Origin: Pseudomonas sp. LFM046 | Lineage (GTDB): Bacteria; Pseudomonadota; Gammaproteobacteria; Pseudomonadales; Pseudomonadaceae | Direction of reading: 5' to 3' | Assembly: GCF_000949385.2 (NCBI RefSeq) | Contig: NZ_JYKO02000001.1 | Coordinates: 2,830,488-2,894,487, forward strand | Length of the DNA: 64,000 nucleotides | In this document: positions 33,335 to 42,189 of the stretch, piece after piece | How positions within the stretch are numbered: position 1 is the stretch's first letter | How the letters are laid out: each line of letters starts with the position of its first letter | Program-made: the position numbers and the translations under genes | The notes under the pieces: generated by a model | What the model was told of the DNA's origin: nothing | The model's input: only the letters and a program-made list of their open reading frames with translations | Databases searched by the model: none

Positions 33335-34417
33335 ATGGATTCACAATCTTTTGTCAGCTTCCGCAATGTCCAGAAGAGCTACGACGGTGAGTCGCTCGTC
33401 GTGAAAAATTTCAATCTGGAGATCGAGCAAGGTGAGTTCGTCACCATGCTCGGGCCGTCGGGCTCAGGCAAGACCACTTGCCTGATGATGCTGGCGGGAT
33501 TCGAGACTGTCACCCACGGGCAGATCTGCATCGACCGCAAGCCGGTCAACGACATCGCCCCGCAGAAGCGTGGCATCGGCATGGTCTTCCAGAACTACGC
33601 GCTGTTCCCGCACATGACCATCGAGGAAAACCTGGCCTTCCCGCTGAAGGTGCGCAACCTATCCCGCAGCGAGATCCAGGAGAGGGTCCGCAAGGCCTTG
33701 GACATGGTCGCGCTGGGCAAGCTTGGCAGCCGTATGCCGGCCCAGCTTTCCGGCGGACAGAAGCAGCGAGTGGCATTGGCTCGCGCGTTAATCTTCGAAC
33801 CGCGTCTGGTGCTGATGGACGAACCTCTCGGCGCGCTCGACAAGCAGCTGCGCGAGCAGATGCAGTACGAGATCAAGCGTCTCTCCAAGCAACTGGGCAT
33901 CACGGTGGTGTACGTCACCCACGATCAGAGTGAGGCGCTGACCATGTCCGACCGCATCGCTGTGTTCAACGAGGGCATCGTGCAGCAACTGGCCAACCCG
34001 TCAGATCTCTACGAGAAGCCGGAGACCGCTTTCGTCGCTAGCTTCATCGGCGAGAACAATCGCCTACACGGCGAGGTTGTCGAGCAGCAGGACGGATACT
34101 GCACCGTGCGGGTTGGTGAACACATGGTGAAAGCGCTAGCGGTAAAGGTGGCGGGCGTAGGTGCACCGGCCACGCTGTCGATTCGCCCGGAGCGGATCCT
34201 GATCAATCCGGGGCAGTGGGAGTGCGAGAACCGCATGCCTGCACGCATCCTGGAAGTGATTTATCACGGCGATCACCTACGCGCACGACTGGAGTTGGCC
34301 GGGCACCAGGAGTTCATTGTCAAAGTAGTGAATGCTGCCGGCATGGCCTGCCCGAGCCTGGGCGAAAGGATCTACGTTGGTTGGGCCGTTGAGGACTGCC
34401 GGGCACTGGACGCCTGA
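33335..34417 (+). CDS. ABC transporter ATP-binding protein, PotA-like
   Basis: A 360-residue ATPase. It has Walker A GPSGSGKTT, Q-loop VFQNYALFPHMT, signature LSGGQKQRVALARAL, Walker B LVLMDEPLGALD and the switch His in YVTHDQSEAL. A C-terminal TOBE-like regulatory domain follows (LSIRPERILIN). ATG 33335 is used because the ABC domain opens straight after it. It powers the importer with permeases at 34459 and 35739. Confidence 0.92.
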   Translation: MDSQSFVSFRNVQKSYDGESLVVKNFNLEIEQGEFVTMLGPSGSGKTTCLMMLAGFETVTHGQICIDRKPVNDIAPQKRGIGMVFQNYALFPHMTIEENLAFPLKVRNLSRSEIQERVRKALDMVALGKLGSRMPAQLSGGQKQRVALARALIFEPRLVLMDEPLGALDKQLREQMQYEIKRLSKQLGITVVYVTHDQSEALTMSDRIAVFNEGIVQQLANPSDLYEKPETAFVASFIGENNRLHGEVVEQQDGYCTVRVGEHMVKALAVKVAGVGAPATLSIRPERILINPGQWECENRMPARILEVIYHGDHLRARLELAGHQEFIVKVVNAAGMACPSLGERIYVGWAVEDCRALDA

Positions 34418-34458
34418 CCCGTTTCCCCCTGCATTCCAGTATCTCTCCGGAGCTTCAA

Positions 34459-35733
34459 ATGAGCAGTTCGTACCCAGTGAATCCGACACTCGACGCTGTG
34501 AGCGTGGAACTCGGCCAGGCGAGCCTGAAGAACAAGCTTGCGCAGGCAGAGCGCATCAACAAGACCCGGTCATTCCTCCTGGTCCTGCCGTTGCTGGCGT
34601 TCATCGTAGTGTTCTTCCTCTTGCCGATCGGCAACATGCTGATCCGCAGCGTTCAGAACACCACAATGTCGACCTACATGCCGCAAACCACGCAGGCTCT
34701 GCAGGCTTGGGACGGTGAAGCAATACCCTCGGAGCAGGTGTTCTCCGTGCTAGGCAAGGAGATGCTGAGCCTTGCGCGGGAACAGCAACTCGACCGCGTC
34801 GGCACGGACCTGAATCGTGTCAAAAGTGGACTGAAGAGCCTGATCAGTAAAACAGCGCGTGAACTGGGTAAGGCGCCGCCGCTACAGGGCGCTTATGCCT
34901 CCAGCATGATGAGGATCGACGGTCGCTGGGGCAAGCTGGACACCTGGACCCAGCTCAAGAGCATGGCGCCGGCTTACTCCGCAATCCACTATCTGTCCGC
35001 ACTCGACCTCCAGTATGACGACCGCGGCAATGTGGTACGGCAGCCTGAGTCCAGGCAGATCTACGTCGATGTGCTACTGAAGACCCTGGCCATCACATTC
35101 GGCATCACCGTGCTGTGCATGATCTTGGGCTACCCGCTGGCCTACATGCTCGCCACGCTGCCGGCAAAGATCAGCAATGTCTTGATGATTCTGGTGCTGC
35201 TGCCGTTCTGGACCTCGTTGCTGGTCCGCACCACCGCCTGGATGGTGATCCTGCAGTCCAATGGGGTGCTAAACAGCACGCTGCTCAAGCTCGGCCTCAT
35301 CGGACAGCCGCTCGACCTCATGTTCAACATGTGGGGCACCGTGATTGCCATGACGCACATCTTGCTGCCGTTCATGGTGCTGCCGATGTACAGCGTGATG
35401 AAAAGCATCGACAGCACTTACATCCGGGCCGCGCACTCAATGGGGGCCAGCTCGTTCCGTACCTTCTTCCGCATCTATTTCCCGCTGTCGCTGCCTGGAC
35501 TGAGCGCTGGCGGCATCCTCGTGTTCATCCTGGCCATCGGGTACTACATCACTCCAGCTCTGGTCGGTGGGCGCACGGGGCAAGTCATCAGCAACTTCAT
35601 CGCCTACCACATGCAGACCTCCCTCAACTGGGGCCTGGCCGCCGCCATCGGCAGCATCCTGCTGATGATCGTTCTGCTGCTCTATTGGCTCTATGACCGT
35701 GTCGTCGGCATCAGCAACATGAAACTGGGGTAA
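34459..35733 (+). CDS. ABC transporter permease, PotB-like with large periplasmic insertion
   Basis: A 424-residue permease, about 130 residues longer than ordinary PotB. After the first helix (LLVLPLLAFIVVFFLLPIGN) there is a hydrophilic, helix-rich stretch of about 140 residues before the second helix (LLKTLAITFGITVLCMILGY). The extra part should form a periplasmic domain that could contact the receptor. The EAA loop is YIRAAHSMGASSFRTFFRIY. It is five bases from the next permease, so the two are translated together. Confidence 0.9.
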   Translation: MSSSYPVNPTLDAVSVELGQASLKNKLAQAERINKTRSFLLVLPLLAFIVVFFLLPIGNMLIRSVQNTTMSTYMPQTTQALQAWDGEAIPSEQVFSVLGKEMLSLAREQQLDRVGTDLNRVKSGLKSLISKTARELGKAPPLQGAYASSMMRIDGRWGKLDTWTQLKSMAPAYSAIHYLSALDLQYDDRGNVVRQPESRQIYVDVLLKTLAITFGITVLCMILGYPLAYMLATLPAKISNVLMILVLLPFWTSLLVRTTAWMVILQSNGVLNSTLLKLGLIGQPLDLMFNMWGTVIAMTHILLPFMVLPMYSVMKSIDSTYIRAAHSMGASSFRTFFRIYFPLSLPGLSAGGILVFILAIGYYITPALVGGRTGQVISNFIAYHMQTSLNWGLAAAIGSILLMIVLLLYWLYDRVVGISNMKLG

Positions 35734-35738
35734 TCAAG

Positions 35739-36587
35739 ATGAGCCTTCCAAGCTACACCGGCCCGCTGGGGCGCATGTGGTTCTACAGCGTTCGTGGCTT
35801 CGCCTCGCTGGTTCTGTTGTTTCTCGTGTTGCCGATCCTCGTCGTCACGCCATTGTCGTTCAACGTTGAGCCGTACTTCAGCTTCACCAGCGGGATGCTC
35901 AGCCTCGATCCCGACGCGTTCTCACTGCGCTGGTATCACCAGTTGCTCGAGGACCCGTTGTGGTTGTTGTCCTTCAAGAACAGCCTGCTCATTGCGGTCT
36001 GCTCCACCGCTATTGCAACGGGATTGGGAACCCTGGCAGCTCTAGGACTGAGTCGGTCGAACCTGCCCTTCAAAGGCCTGCTGATGGGGACACTTATCTC
36101 GCCGATGATTGTTCCGGTGATCATCTCGTCCGCGGGAATGTACTTTTTCTACAGCACGCTCGGCATTGCCCAGAGCCACCTGGGTATCATCCTGGCGCAT
36201 GCGGTGTTGGGCATTCCGTTCGTGATCATCACCGTCACCGCGACCCTGGTCGGATTTGATCATTCTCTGACTCGCGCTGCTTCCAGCCTTGGTGCGTCAC
36301 CGGCCTACACCTTCTTCAGGGTCACCTTTCCGATCATTCGACCGGGGATCATTTCGGGAGCCCTGTTCGCGCTGGTCACTTCGTTCGATGAGGCCGTAGT
36401 CGTGCTGTTCCTAGGTGGTGTGGAGCAACGCACCATCCCACGGCAAATGTGGTCGGGCATGCGCGAGCAGATCAGCCCGACCATCCTTGCGGCCGCCACC
36501 TTGCTCATACTCGGCTCCGTGTTGCTTCTGGTCGCAATTGAGGTCATGCGGCGGCGTTCTCTACGCTTGAGGGGTATCAAGGAGTAG
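35739..36587 (+). CDS. ABC transporter permease, PotC-like
   Basis: A 282-residue permease with six predicted helices. The EAA loop is [20 protein letters not shown] and the last helix is followed by a basic tail ([10 protein letters not shown]). It pairs with the PotB-like permease to form the channel. It starts five bases after the preceding stop and ends about 66 bases before an intrinsic terminator that closes the operon. Confidence 0.92.
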   Translation: MSLPSYTGPLGRMWFYSVRGFASLVLLFLVLPILVVTPLSFNVEPYFSFTSGMLSLDPDAFSLRWYHQLLEDPLWLLSFKNSLLIAVCSTAIATGLGTLAALGLSRSNLPFKGLLMGTLISPMIVPVIISSAGMYFFYSTLGIAQSHLGIILAHAVLGIPFVIITVTATLVGFDHSLTRAASSLGASPAYTFFRVTFPIIRPGIISGALFALVTSFDEAVVVLFLGGVEQRTIPRQMWSGMREQISPTILAAATLLILGSVLLLVAIEVMRRRSLRLRGIKE

Positions 36588-36653
36588 ATCTCCGGTGCCA
36601 ACTTTCAGATTACGTCAGGCAGCGACTCATATTCAGTTGGCGGATAAATCCTA

Positions 36654-36675
36654 GGGGCCCATTGGGCCCCTTTTA
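36654..36675 (+). terminator. Rho-independent terminator of the PotDABC-like operon
   Basis: GGGGCCC and GGGCCCC form a 7-bp GC stem around ATT, followed by TTTTA. Confidence 0.85.
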
Positions 36676-36727
36676 TACATGCCTACCAGTTGCAGATCTG
36701 TACGCGCACCGGCAAACGACTGTGTTT

Positions 36728-37114
36728 ATGACTACCAGCAAAGACAAAACCATCGAAGTACTCGGCCAGGAGCGGCGGCGCCGCTGGAGCGTCGAGGAAA
36801 AACTGGCCATGGTGCGCGAGAGTCTCGAGCCCGGGCAAAGCGTCTCGGTGGTGGCCCGGCGCAACGGCATCAACCCCAACCAACTGTTCCACTGGCGCAA
36901 GCTCTACCAGGACGGCAGCCTGTCGGCGGTCAGTGCCGGTGAAGCGGTGGTGCCCGCCTCCGAGTTGGCCGATGCGCTGAAGCAGATCCGCGAACTGCAA
37001 CGGATGCTGGGCAAGAAGACCATGGAGGCCGAGATCCTCAAGGAAGCGGTGGAGATCGCCCGCTCGCGAAAATGGATTGCGCACTCACCCTTGTTGCCGG
37101 GGGACGACCAGTGA
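36728..37114 (+). CDS. IS3/IS2-group transposase OrfA
   Basis: A 128-residue helix-turn-helix protein. [21 protein letters not shown] and [20 protein letters not shown] form the DNA-binding part; the leucine-zipper-like coiled coil and the terminal [15 protein letters not shown] match the IS2 OrfA group. It overlaps OrfB by 43 bases in the -1 frame. In IS2 a slippery A-rich site yields an OrfAB fusion; here a GAAAAT run at 37068-37073 lies in the overlap. Confidence 0.88.
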   Translation: MTTSKDKTIEVLGQERRRRWSVEEKLAMVRESLEPGQSVSVVARRNGINPNQLFHWRKLYQDGSLSAVSAGEAVVPASELADALKQIRELQRMLGKKTMEAEILKEAVEIARSRKWIAHSPLLPGDDQ

Positions 37115-37950
37115 AGGTGGTCAGTGAGAGTCTCGGTGTGGCGCGCTCGCAATTGACGGCTCGACTCAAACAACCCGCTCCAGGGCTGCGGCCTCGTCGG
37201 CGCCGAGCGTTCAACGATGTGACCTTGGTCGAGCAGATCCAGCAGGCAGTCGGCGCCCTGCCCAGCTATGGCTATCGTCGGGTCTGGGGTCTGTTGCGTC
37301 GGCAGCATGAGCAACAGGCCCTGCCACCGGTCAACGTGAAGCGGGTTTACCGCGTCATGCGTGATCACGATCTGTTGCTGGAACGCCGGCGTAAGCAGCC
37401 GGGTGTGGCGCGGCGTCACGAAGGTCGTGTCGCCGTGGATACAAGCAACACCCGCTGGTGTTCGGATGGCTTCGAGTTCCGCTGCGAGGATGGTGACAAA
37501 CTGCGCGTGACCTTCGCTCTGGACTGCTGCGACCGCGAAGCCATCAGCTGGGTAGCCAGCCCACACGGCTACAGTGGCGACGATGTCCGCGACGTGATGC
37601 TGGAAGCCGTCGAGCAACGCTTCGGTAGCGAGCTGCCTGCGGCGCCGGTGCAATGGCTGAGCGATAACGGCTCGGCCTATACCGCCGAACAGACCCGGGC
37701 CTTTGCCCGGCAGATCGGCCTGCTACCTCTGACAACACCGGTGTGCAGCCCACAGAGCAACGGGATGGCGGAGAGCTTCGTGAAGACCATGAAGCGCGAC
37801 TATATCCGCCACATGCCCAAGCCCGACCGAGCGACGGCCCTGCGCAACCTGGCCATCGCCTTCGAGCATTACAACGAGGAACATCCGCACAGCGCACTGA
37901 ACTACCGCTCACCTCGGGAGTTCAGACGCTTGGCTGAGGCATCAACTTAA
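37072..37950 (+). CDS. IS3/IS2-group transposase OrfB (DDE integrase core)
   Basis: A 292-residue catalytic subunit. The DDE triad lies in [10 protein letters not shown] (first Asp), [10 protein letters not shown] (second Asp) and [15 protein letters not shown] (Glu). The [13 protein letters not shown] and [19 protein letters not shown] blocks are typical of the group. All three acidic residues are present and the frame is intact, so it could be active if the element's ends are. Confidence 0.9.
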   Translation: MDCALTLVAGGRPVKVVSESLGVARSQLTARLKQPAPGLRPRRRRAFNDVTLVEQIQQAVGALPSYGYRRVWGLLRRQHEQQALPPVNVKRVYRVMRDHDLLLERRRKQPGVARRHEGRVAVDTSNTRWCSDGFEFRCEDGDKLRVTFALDCCDREAISWVASPHGYSGDDVRDVMLEAVEQRFGSELPAAPVQWLSDNGSAYTAEQTRAFARQIGLLPLTTPVCSPQSNGMAESFVKTMKRDYIRHMPKPDRATALRNLAIAFEHYNEEHPHSALNYRSPREFRRLAEAST

Positions 37951-38089
37951 CGGGGTGCCTATCCCTTATGGTAAGGGGGAAACGGTGTCCTGTGTTTCAA
38001 GGGGCTCGTTCACAGCCCTTTCCATCGATCACCTCTGCCGTGGGGGACCATTGGCAGCATGGCGATGGCCGCTTTCTTTAGCTGTTAAG

Positions 38090-38122
38090 GCTTGTTTAGC
38101 TGGACAGCTAAACAAGCGTTTT
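38090..38122 (+). terminator. Perfect 13-bp palindrome with T-run
   Basis: GCTTGTTTAGCTG and its exact complement CAGCTAAACAAGC are separated by only two bases and followed by GTTTTT. It is best read as a plus-strand terminator after the IS3 element, although the near-zero loop would also suit a cruciform or protein-binding palindrome. Confidence 0.7.
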
Positions 38123-38326
38123 TCGCTAATGATTAGGTCGGATGGCTAGATTTGCTGGTAACAAATCGATTGGCCGATCGGGTCTTGCCGGCCAGAAGCG
38201 GCTGTTCATGGCCGCGATCCAACACTCAGAACGGGCCTCGGTAGCCTTCGCATTTATCCAGCGCTAGCAAGGTGTCTAAATCGGGCTTTCCGATGACGCG
38301 GCCAACAGTCTCCTTCGCATTTAATT
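38123..38326. other. Short intergenic region at the end of umuC
   Basis: No supported gene. The stretch CGGCCAGAAGCGGCTGTTCA at 38189-38208 resembles the outer flank of the IS end motif seen at 61310 (GGCCAGAAGCAG), so repeat debris is likely. A minus-strand frame reading into umuC was not accepted as a gene. Confidence 0.45.
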
Positions 38327-39625
38327 TCACATTTTCTGGTCGTGTCTGCCGACCTCCCAGAGCTGATCGAGGCGGGTTGTATAGCTCAGCCTCATCAGTT
38401 CTCGCCGCATGCCCCAGTCCGGCGCTGCGGGCACGCCACCTGGTCGGACCGTTCCACGCCCCCATCGCGAGTTAATGGCATCCATCACGGCCATGGTCTT
38501 GCTGGCCCGTTCAGACTGGACCGGGGCAAACAGATCGAGAGTGAACTCGCCAGGCTGTCGCAGATCCATCAGCAGCACCTCGGCCTTTCTGAAGGCGTAG
38601 CCGGGTCGGTACACGATCTCCAGGCCCTCCGCCGCGGCCTTGGTGATCAGGCGAGTGTCGTCGGTGGGGTAAGGCAACTCCACCGCCACGCCCTTGGCAA
38701 ACTTGGGTTCGTCTGGATTGAACATGCCGGTGCGGATGCTCACGCGTACTTGCTTGCACATTGAGCCCTGAGCACGGAGCTTTTCGCAGGCCCGCGCCGC
38801 ATAGGTAGCCACCGCCTCGCGGATCGGTGCTAAGTCGTGCAGACGTTTTCCAAACATCCGGCTGCAGCAGATCTCCTGCTTCGGTGGTGCAGCGTCTTCC
38901 AGTTCCAGGCAAGCGATGCCGCGCAGCTCGCGTGCAGTCTTCTCTACCACCACGCTAAACTTGTTTCGCAGTGTCCAGGCGTCGGCGTGGGCCAGGTCCC
39001 AGGCAGTCTTGATTCCCATCTCATTGAGGTGCGCGGTCATGCGCCGGCCAATGCCCCACACATCGCTCACCTCGCAGATCCTGAGCAATCGATCACGCCG
39101 TGCAGGATCGCGGATATCCAGTACACCGCCGGTTTGTTGCTGCCATTTCTTCGCGCCATAGTTCGCTAATTTGGCCAGAGTCTTGGAGCTGCCGATGCCG
39201 ACCCCAACCGGGATACCCGTGCAGCGCAGTACCCGAGCACGCATCTCGCGGCCAACGCGCACCAGGTCACCCGGCAACCCCGTCAGGTCGGCGAAGCATT
39301 CGTCGATGCTGTAGATCTCCACCGTCGGTGCCATCTCCTCGAGCAGCGTCATGACCCGCTCACTCATGTCGCCGTAGAGCGCGTAATTGCTGGAGAAGGC
39401 CAGGATGCCATGGCGGCGCAGGGTGTTCTTGATCTGGAAGTATGGCTCGCCCATCTTCACGAATGGCTTGGCGTCCGCGCTGCGCGCAATCACGCAGCCG
39501 TCATTGTTCGACAGCACGACGATGGGCGTGCGCACGAGGTCAGGCCGGAATACCCGCTCACAGCTGGCATAGAACGAGTTGCAGTCGATCAGGGCGATGG
39601 CCCTGGAGTGATCAGCGCTTGCCAT
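38327..39625 (-). CDS. umuC: DNA polymerase V subunit UmuC (Y-family)
   Basis: A 432-residue lesion-bypass polymerase. The Y-family active site is IALIDCNSFYASCERV near the start, VVLSNNDGCVIARS (fingers), and the second acidic pair YSIDECFADL. Helix-hairpin-helix VWGIGRRMTAHLNEMG and a C-terminal little-finger domain follow. Start at ATG 39625, 14 bases inside the end of umuD; a longer frame running back through umuD is rejected. With UmuD' it forms Pol V for translesion synthesis in the SOS response. The location beside insertion sequences suggests an accessory copy. Confidence 0.93.
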   Translation of the reverse strand: MASADHSRAIALIDCNSFYASCERVFRPDLVRTPIVVLSNNDGCVIARSADAKPFVKMGEPYFQIKNTLRRHGILAFSSNYALYGDMSERVMTLLEEMAPTVEIYSIDECFADLTGLPGDLVRVGREMRARVLRCTGIPVGVGIGSSKTLAKLANYGAKKWQQQTGGVLDIRDPARRDRLLRICEVSDVWGIGRRMTAHLNEMGIKTAWDLAHADAWTLRNKFSVVVEKTARELRGIACLELEDAAPPKQEICCSRMFGKRLHDLAPIREAVATYAARACEKLRAQGSMCKQVRVSIRTGMFNPDEPKFAKGVAVELPYPTDDTRLITKAAAEGLEIVYRPGYAFRKAEVLLMDLRQPGEFTLDLFAPVQSERASKTMAVMDAINSRWGRGTVRPGGVPAAPDWGMRRELMRLSYTTRLDQLWEVGRHDQKM

Positions 39626-40037
39626 GGCAACGAATGCTGTAGTCGACCACGCCCCAGAACAGCAACTCGTCCCCCTCCAAGATGTAGCGTGAGGCATATC
39701 GAGGATTCTCCGGACAGAGGACCCACTGCTCACCGTCCTTCTTCAGCCGCTTCACCGTCGGCTCGCCATTCACGGCAGCAATCACGATGTCGCCTGGTAC
39801 CGCCTGCTTCGAGCGATCCACCACCATGAGGTCGCCGTCATGAATGCCGGCGCCGACCATGCTGTCTCCCGCGCATCGAACCAGGTAAGTCTGGGGCGCT
39901 CGAATGTTCAGGATCTCATCGAGCGAAATAGTCCGCTCCAGGTGATCCTGGGCGGGAGAGGGAAAGCCGGCCGGCACGCGAAACGAATAGAGCGGGAGTC
40001 GGCAACTACGTGCGACTAGGCGCGCAACAACATCCAA
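39612..40037 (-). CDS. umuD: SOS mutagenesis protease UmuD
   Basis: A 141-residue S24/LexA-like self-cleaving protein. The cleavage site Ala23-Gly24 is in RVPAGFPSP, the nucleophile is Ser59 in GDSMVGAG and the general-base Lys96 lies in GEPTVKRL. No in-frame ATG is available after the upstream stop, so the start is taken as TTG 40037, which gives the normal N-terminus before RSCRLPLYSF. UmuC starts inside its last codons. RecA-stimulated cleavage makes UmuD', the Pol V partner. Its promoter region contains the LexA box at 40065. Confidence 0.92.
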   Translation of the reverse strand: MDVVARLVARSCRLPLYSFRVPAGFPSPAQDHLERTISLDEILNIRAPQTYLVRCAGDSMVGAGIHDGDLMVVDRSKQAVPGDIVIAAVNGEPTVKRLKKDGEQWVLCPENPRYASRYILEGDELLFWGVVDYSIRCHGKR

Positions 40038-40064
40038 AGTAATGGGAAAGGCTCATCACCATAC

Positions 40065-40084
40065 TACTGTATATAATTACAGTA
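40065..40084. promoter_or_regulatory. LexA (SOS) box shared by umuDC and the divergent SRAP gene
   Basis: TACTGTATATAATTACAGTA, with CTG at 40067-40069 and CAG at 40080-40082 separated by exactly ten bases. It is one step from the gammaproteobacterial consensus. It lies 28 bases from the umuD start and 55 bases from the start at 40140, so one site can repress both directions. Confidence 0.93.
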
Positions 40085-40139
40085 ATAGACGACGGCCATT
40101 TCCTACAATGGGAAGGGTGACGAGCGGAGGACAAAGGGT

Positions 40140-40862
40140 ATGTGCGGCCGGTACGTGAGCCCATCAGATCGAGCGATTGAAGACTACTGGCATATCGGCG
40201 CTCGGAATTCGGGCGGCTGGGTCCAATCATTCAACGTGGCACCGACCACCCAGGTGCCGTTGCTACGCTTGGACCAACAGGGCGAACTCGAGCTGCGCGC
40301 GGCGCGTTGGGGTCTGATTCCTTTCTGGTGGAAACAACCAAAGCCGCCAGCTTTCGGCTTCAACGCGCGCAGCGAGGAAGCAGCGGCGAAACCCATGTGG
40401 CGTGAAAGTCTGCGCACTCATCGCTGCCTGATGCCGGCGCAGGGCTGGTACGAATGGAATGAGCGACAACACACATGGAGCCGCTCCGGCCGCAAGGTCA
40501 ACCAGCCGTACTACCACCATGCCCTGGATAACTCAGTGCTGGCGGTTGCCGGCATCTGGTCCACCTGGTGCAATACGCATGGTGAGGAGGTACTTTCCTG
40601 CGCCTTGCTGACCAAAGATGCCCTCGGTCCGGTGGCAGCCGTTCACCACCGTATGCCGGTCATCCTGGCGCCGGAGCAGTTCGATCTCTGGCTGTCTCCC
40701 GACACCACGACCGAACAAGTTCATAGCGCCATTGCCCTCAGCCGCCAGGACCTCGCTGCTTATCCCGTCACCACAGATGTCGGCAACACCCGGAACAATT
40801 TCCCCGAGCTAATCGAGCCCGTATCGGAGCCGCGAATCGATGAATCGATGGGGCCCCGATAG
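40140..40862 (+). CDS. SOS response-associated peptidase, SRAP/HMCES family (YedK-like)
   Basis: A 240-residue SRAP protein. The catalytic Cys2 is exposed after Met removal (MCGRYVSP); FNVAPTTQVP, GLIPFWWKQP, FNARSEEAAAKPMW, CLMPAQGWYEW (Glu) and HHRMPVIL (His) are all present. SRAP proteins form thiazolidine crosslinks with abasic sites in single-stranded DNA and protect them. GGAGG precedes the ATG. Sharing the LexA box with umuDC places it in the SOS regulon together with Pol V, a sensible pairing for damage tolerance. Confidence 0.93.
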   Translation: MCGRYVSPSDRAIEDYWHIGARNSGGWVQSFNVAPTTQVPLLRLDQQGELELRAARWGLIPFWWKQPKPPAFGFNARSEEAAAKPMWRESLRTHRCLMPAQGWYEWNERQHTWSRSGRKVNQPYYHHALDNSVLAVAGIWSTWCNTHGEEVLSCALLTKDALGPVAAVHHRMPVILAPEQFDLWLSPDTTTEQVHSAIALSRQDLAAYPVTTDVGNTRNNFPELIEPVSEPRIDESMGPR

Positions 40863-41203
40863 CGATTGCGATGGAAGAGAGATGCGCGGGTTAGCTGTTG
40901 CCAGGATTATGCTGCGCCTATCGTTTCTATCCACCCCTCGAGCCCATTGGCCTTCGCGCGAGACTTTCGCATCTGCGGCATCGTTATTTCCGGAAAAATC
41001 CCGAGAAAAAACTCACCTCACCATGAGGTAAATGTGGCTGTGATCCGCACGCAATCAACGCCCTTATTTAGTCAGTAGCTCTCCGCTGGCTTTATGCGCA
41101 ACTATGTGAAAATCCATAGTTTGCAAAGCCCCCGAAATACAACAGCAATCCCAAGCCATCGGCGGCTCGCGCTACGGGCGAATCACGGAGGAGACAACGG
41201 CGA
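40863..41203. other. Intergenic region between the SRAP gene and the SH3b membrane protein gene
   Basis: About 340 bases without a supported gene. It holds two small dyads: ACCTCA/TGAGGT at 41015-41029 and AACTATG/CATAGTT at 41100-41121. The second is described separately as a possible operator. Confidence 0.5.
41100..41121. promoter_or_regulatory. Inverted repeat upstream of the 41204 gene, possible operator
   Basis: AACTATG, eight bases, CATAGTT. It lies 83 bases before the start of the SH3b membrane protein gene. Size and spacing would suit a dimeric regulator. Link to the broken WYL regulator at 46298 is speculative. Confidence 0.4.
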
Positions 41204-42121
41204 ATGGATGATCACAGAACGATAACGTCGCTGCTGGGCGGTACTACCTCCATGCGGGATCTCGACGTGGATACGGTAGCGCTGGTCCTGAATTCGATTT
41301 CGCGCTTGAGCGCTTCCCTGCGTACCAATGAGGGCGCAGAGAAAACGCTGTCCAAGCACTATCACTACTACTACTCCGACGACAGCTTCACCAGGCCAGC
41401 CCAGCGCTTGGCGTCCGCCGCCATCAGGCAATTGCTGAAGAACCCAAAATTCCACAAGGGCATCGAGGAAGCCGGCGGGGCTCCACAGGGTAACTTTGAA
41501 TCGACGCTGGCCGGCATCTTCGCCGCCTCGATTTCCTCGGAGTCCGTGGACAGCTTTGTAAGCGCACTTACGACACGCCTGCAGCAGGATGCTCCGAAAC
41601 CACCGACCCAGCACGTCCATCTCCACGGATTCGAAGCGACTGAGTTCGGTACCCCTACGATCACAACTGCCAGTCCCACGACTGCTCAGAACCCCAGCGT
41701 TACCGTCACCACGGTTACCAGTCCCACGCTGCCTATTGCATCCAACTCCATTCCTACATGGGTTTGGTTTTTCCTTCTGATGCTGCTCCAGGTGCTGGTG
41801 AACTGGAATGTCGCGCGAGAGGGGCTGGCCGACATCCTTGGCCGGTTGCCGCCCAACGGAGTCTTGGCGGAATTGCGCAAGGAACTCCGAGTCCAGTTGA
41901 GCGGTAAGCCTGGCGACTACCGGCTGGTCAAAGGCGATCGTGTGAACCTGCGCGCCGGACCTTCGATGAAGGCAGAAGCACTCATCCAGCTCAACAAAGG
42001 GGATCTGGTTGCTGTGCTGGGAAAAGAGGACCGTACCTGGTTAAACGTCCTTTACAAGAAGGACGGCGTCTTGATTGAAGGTTACATGTCAACCAAGTAC
42101 CTGAAGCGCACCCGACCATAG
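41204..42121 (+). CDS. Uncharacterised membrane protein with C-terminal bacterial SH3 domain
   Basis: I do not recognise a family for the whole protein (305 residues). The N-terminal 130 residues are soluble, with a His/Tyr-rich HYHYYYSDDS stretch near 53-62. A Thr/Pro/Ser-rich linker (about 150-185) leads to one membrane helix, WVWFFLLMLLQVLVNW. The last 65 residues are an SH3b domain (KGDRVNLRAGPSMKAEALIQ, GDLVAVLG, GYMSTKYL), which usually binds peptidoglycan or proteins. GGAGGAG gives a strong ribosome site. The next gene follows by 68 bases on the same strand. Role unknown; a single-pass sensor or effector anchor is possible. Confidence 0.75.
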   Translation: MDDHRTITSLLGGTTSMRDLDVDTVALVLNSISRLSASLRTNEGAEKTLSKHYHYYYSDDSFTRPAQRLASAAIRQLLKNPKFHKGIEEAGGAPQGNFESTLAGIFAASISSESVDSFVSALTTRLQQDAPKPPTQHVHLHGFEATEFGTPTITTASPTTAQNPSVTVTTVTSPTLPIASNSIPTWVWFFLLMLLQVLVNWNVAREGLADILGRLPPNGVLAELRKELRVQLSGKPGDYRLVKGDRVNLRAGPSMKAEALIQLNKGDLVAVLGKEDRTWLNVLYKKDGVLIEGYMSTKYLKRTRP

Positions 42122-42189
42122 GGCTGTGCAGGGAAGATCTGCGCTACTGAGCGCTCGACTGCAGCAGCATCATCCGCAACGAGAGAACG

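Larger units (their letters stand above)
36728..37950 (+). mobile_element. IS3-family element, IS2 group (ends unresolved)
   Basis: Two overlapping transposase frames in IS2 order. The element must start after the ABC terminator at 36675 and ends somewhere between 37950 and about 38122. No convincing pair of terminal inverted repeats was found by eye, so one end may be lost or strongly diverged. Confidence 0.7.

Noticed and set aside
38226..38465. A 79-codon minus-strand frame past the end of umuC
   Set aside because: Its first half is a shadow of umuC and the tail has no ribosome site or recognisable family, so it was not accepted as a gene.
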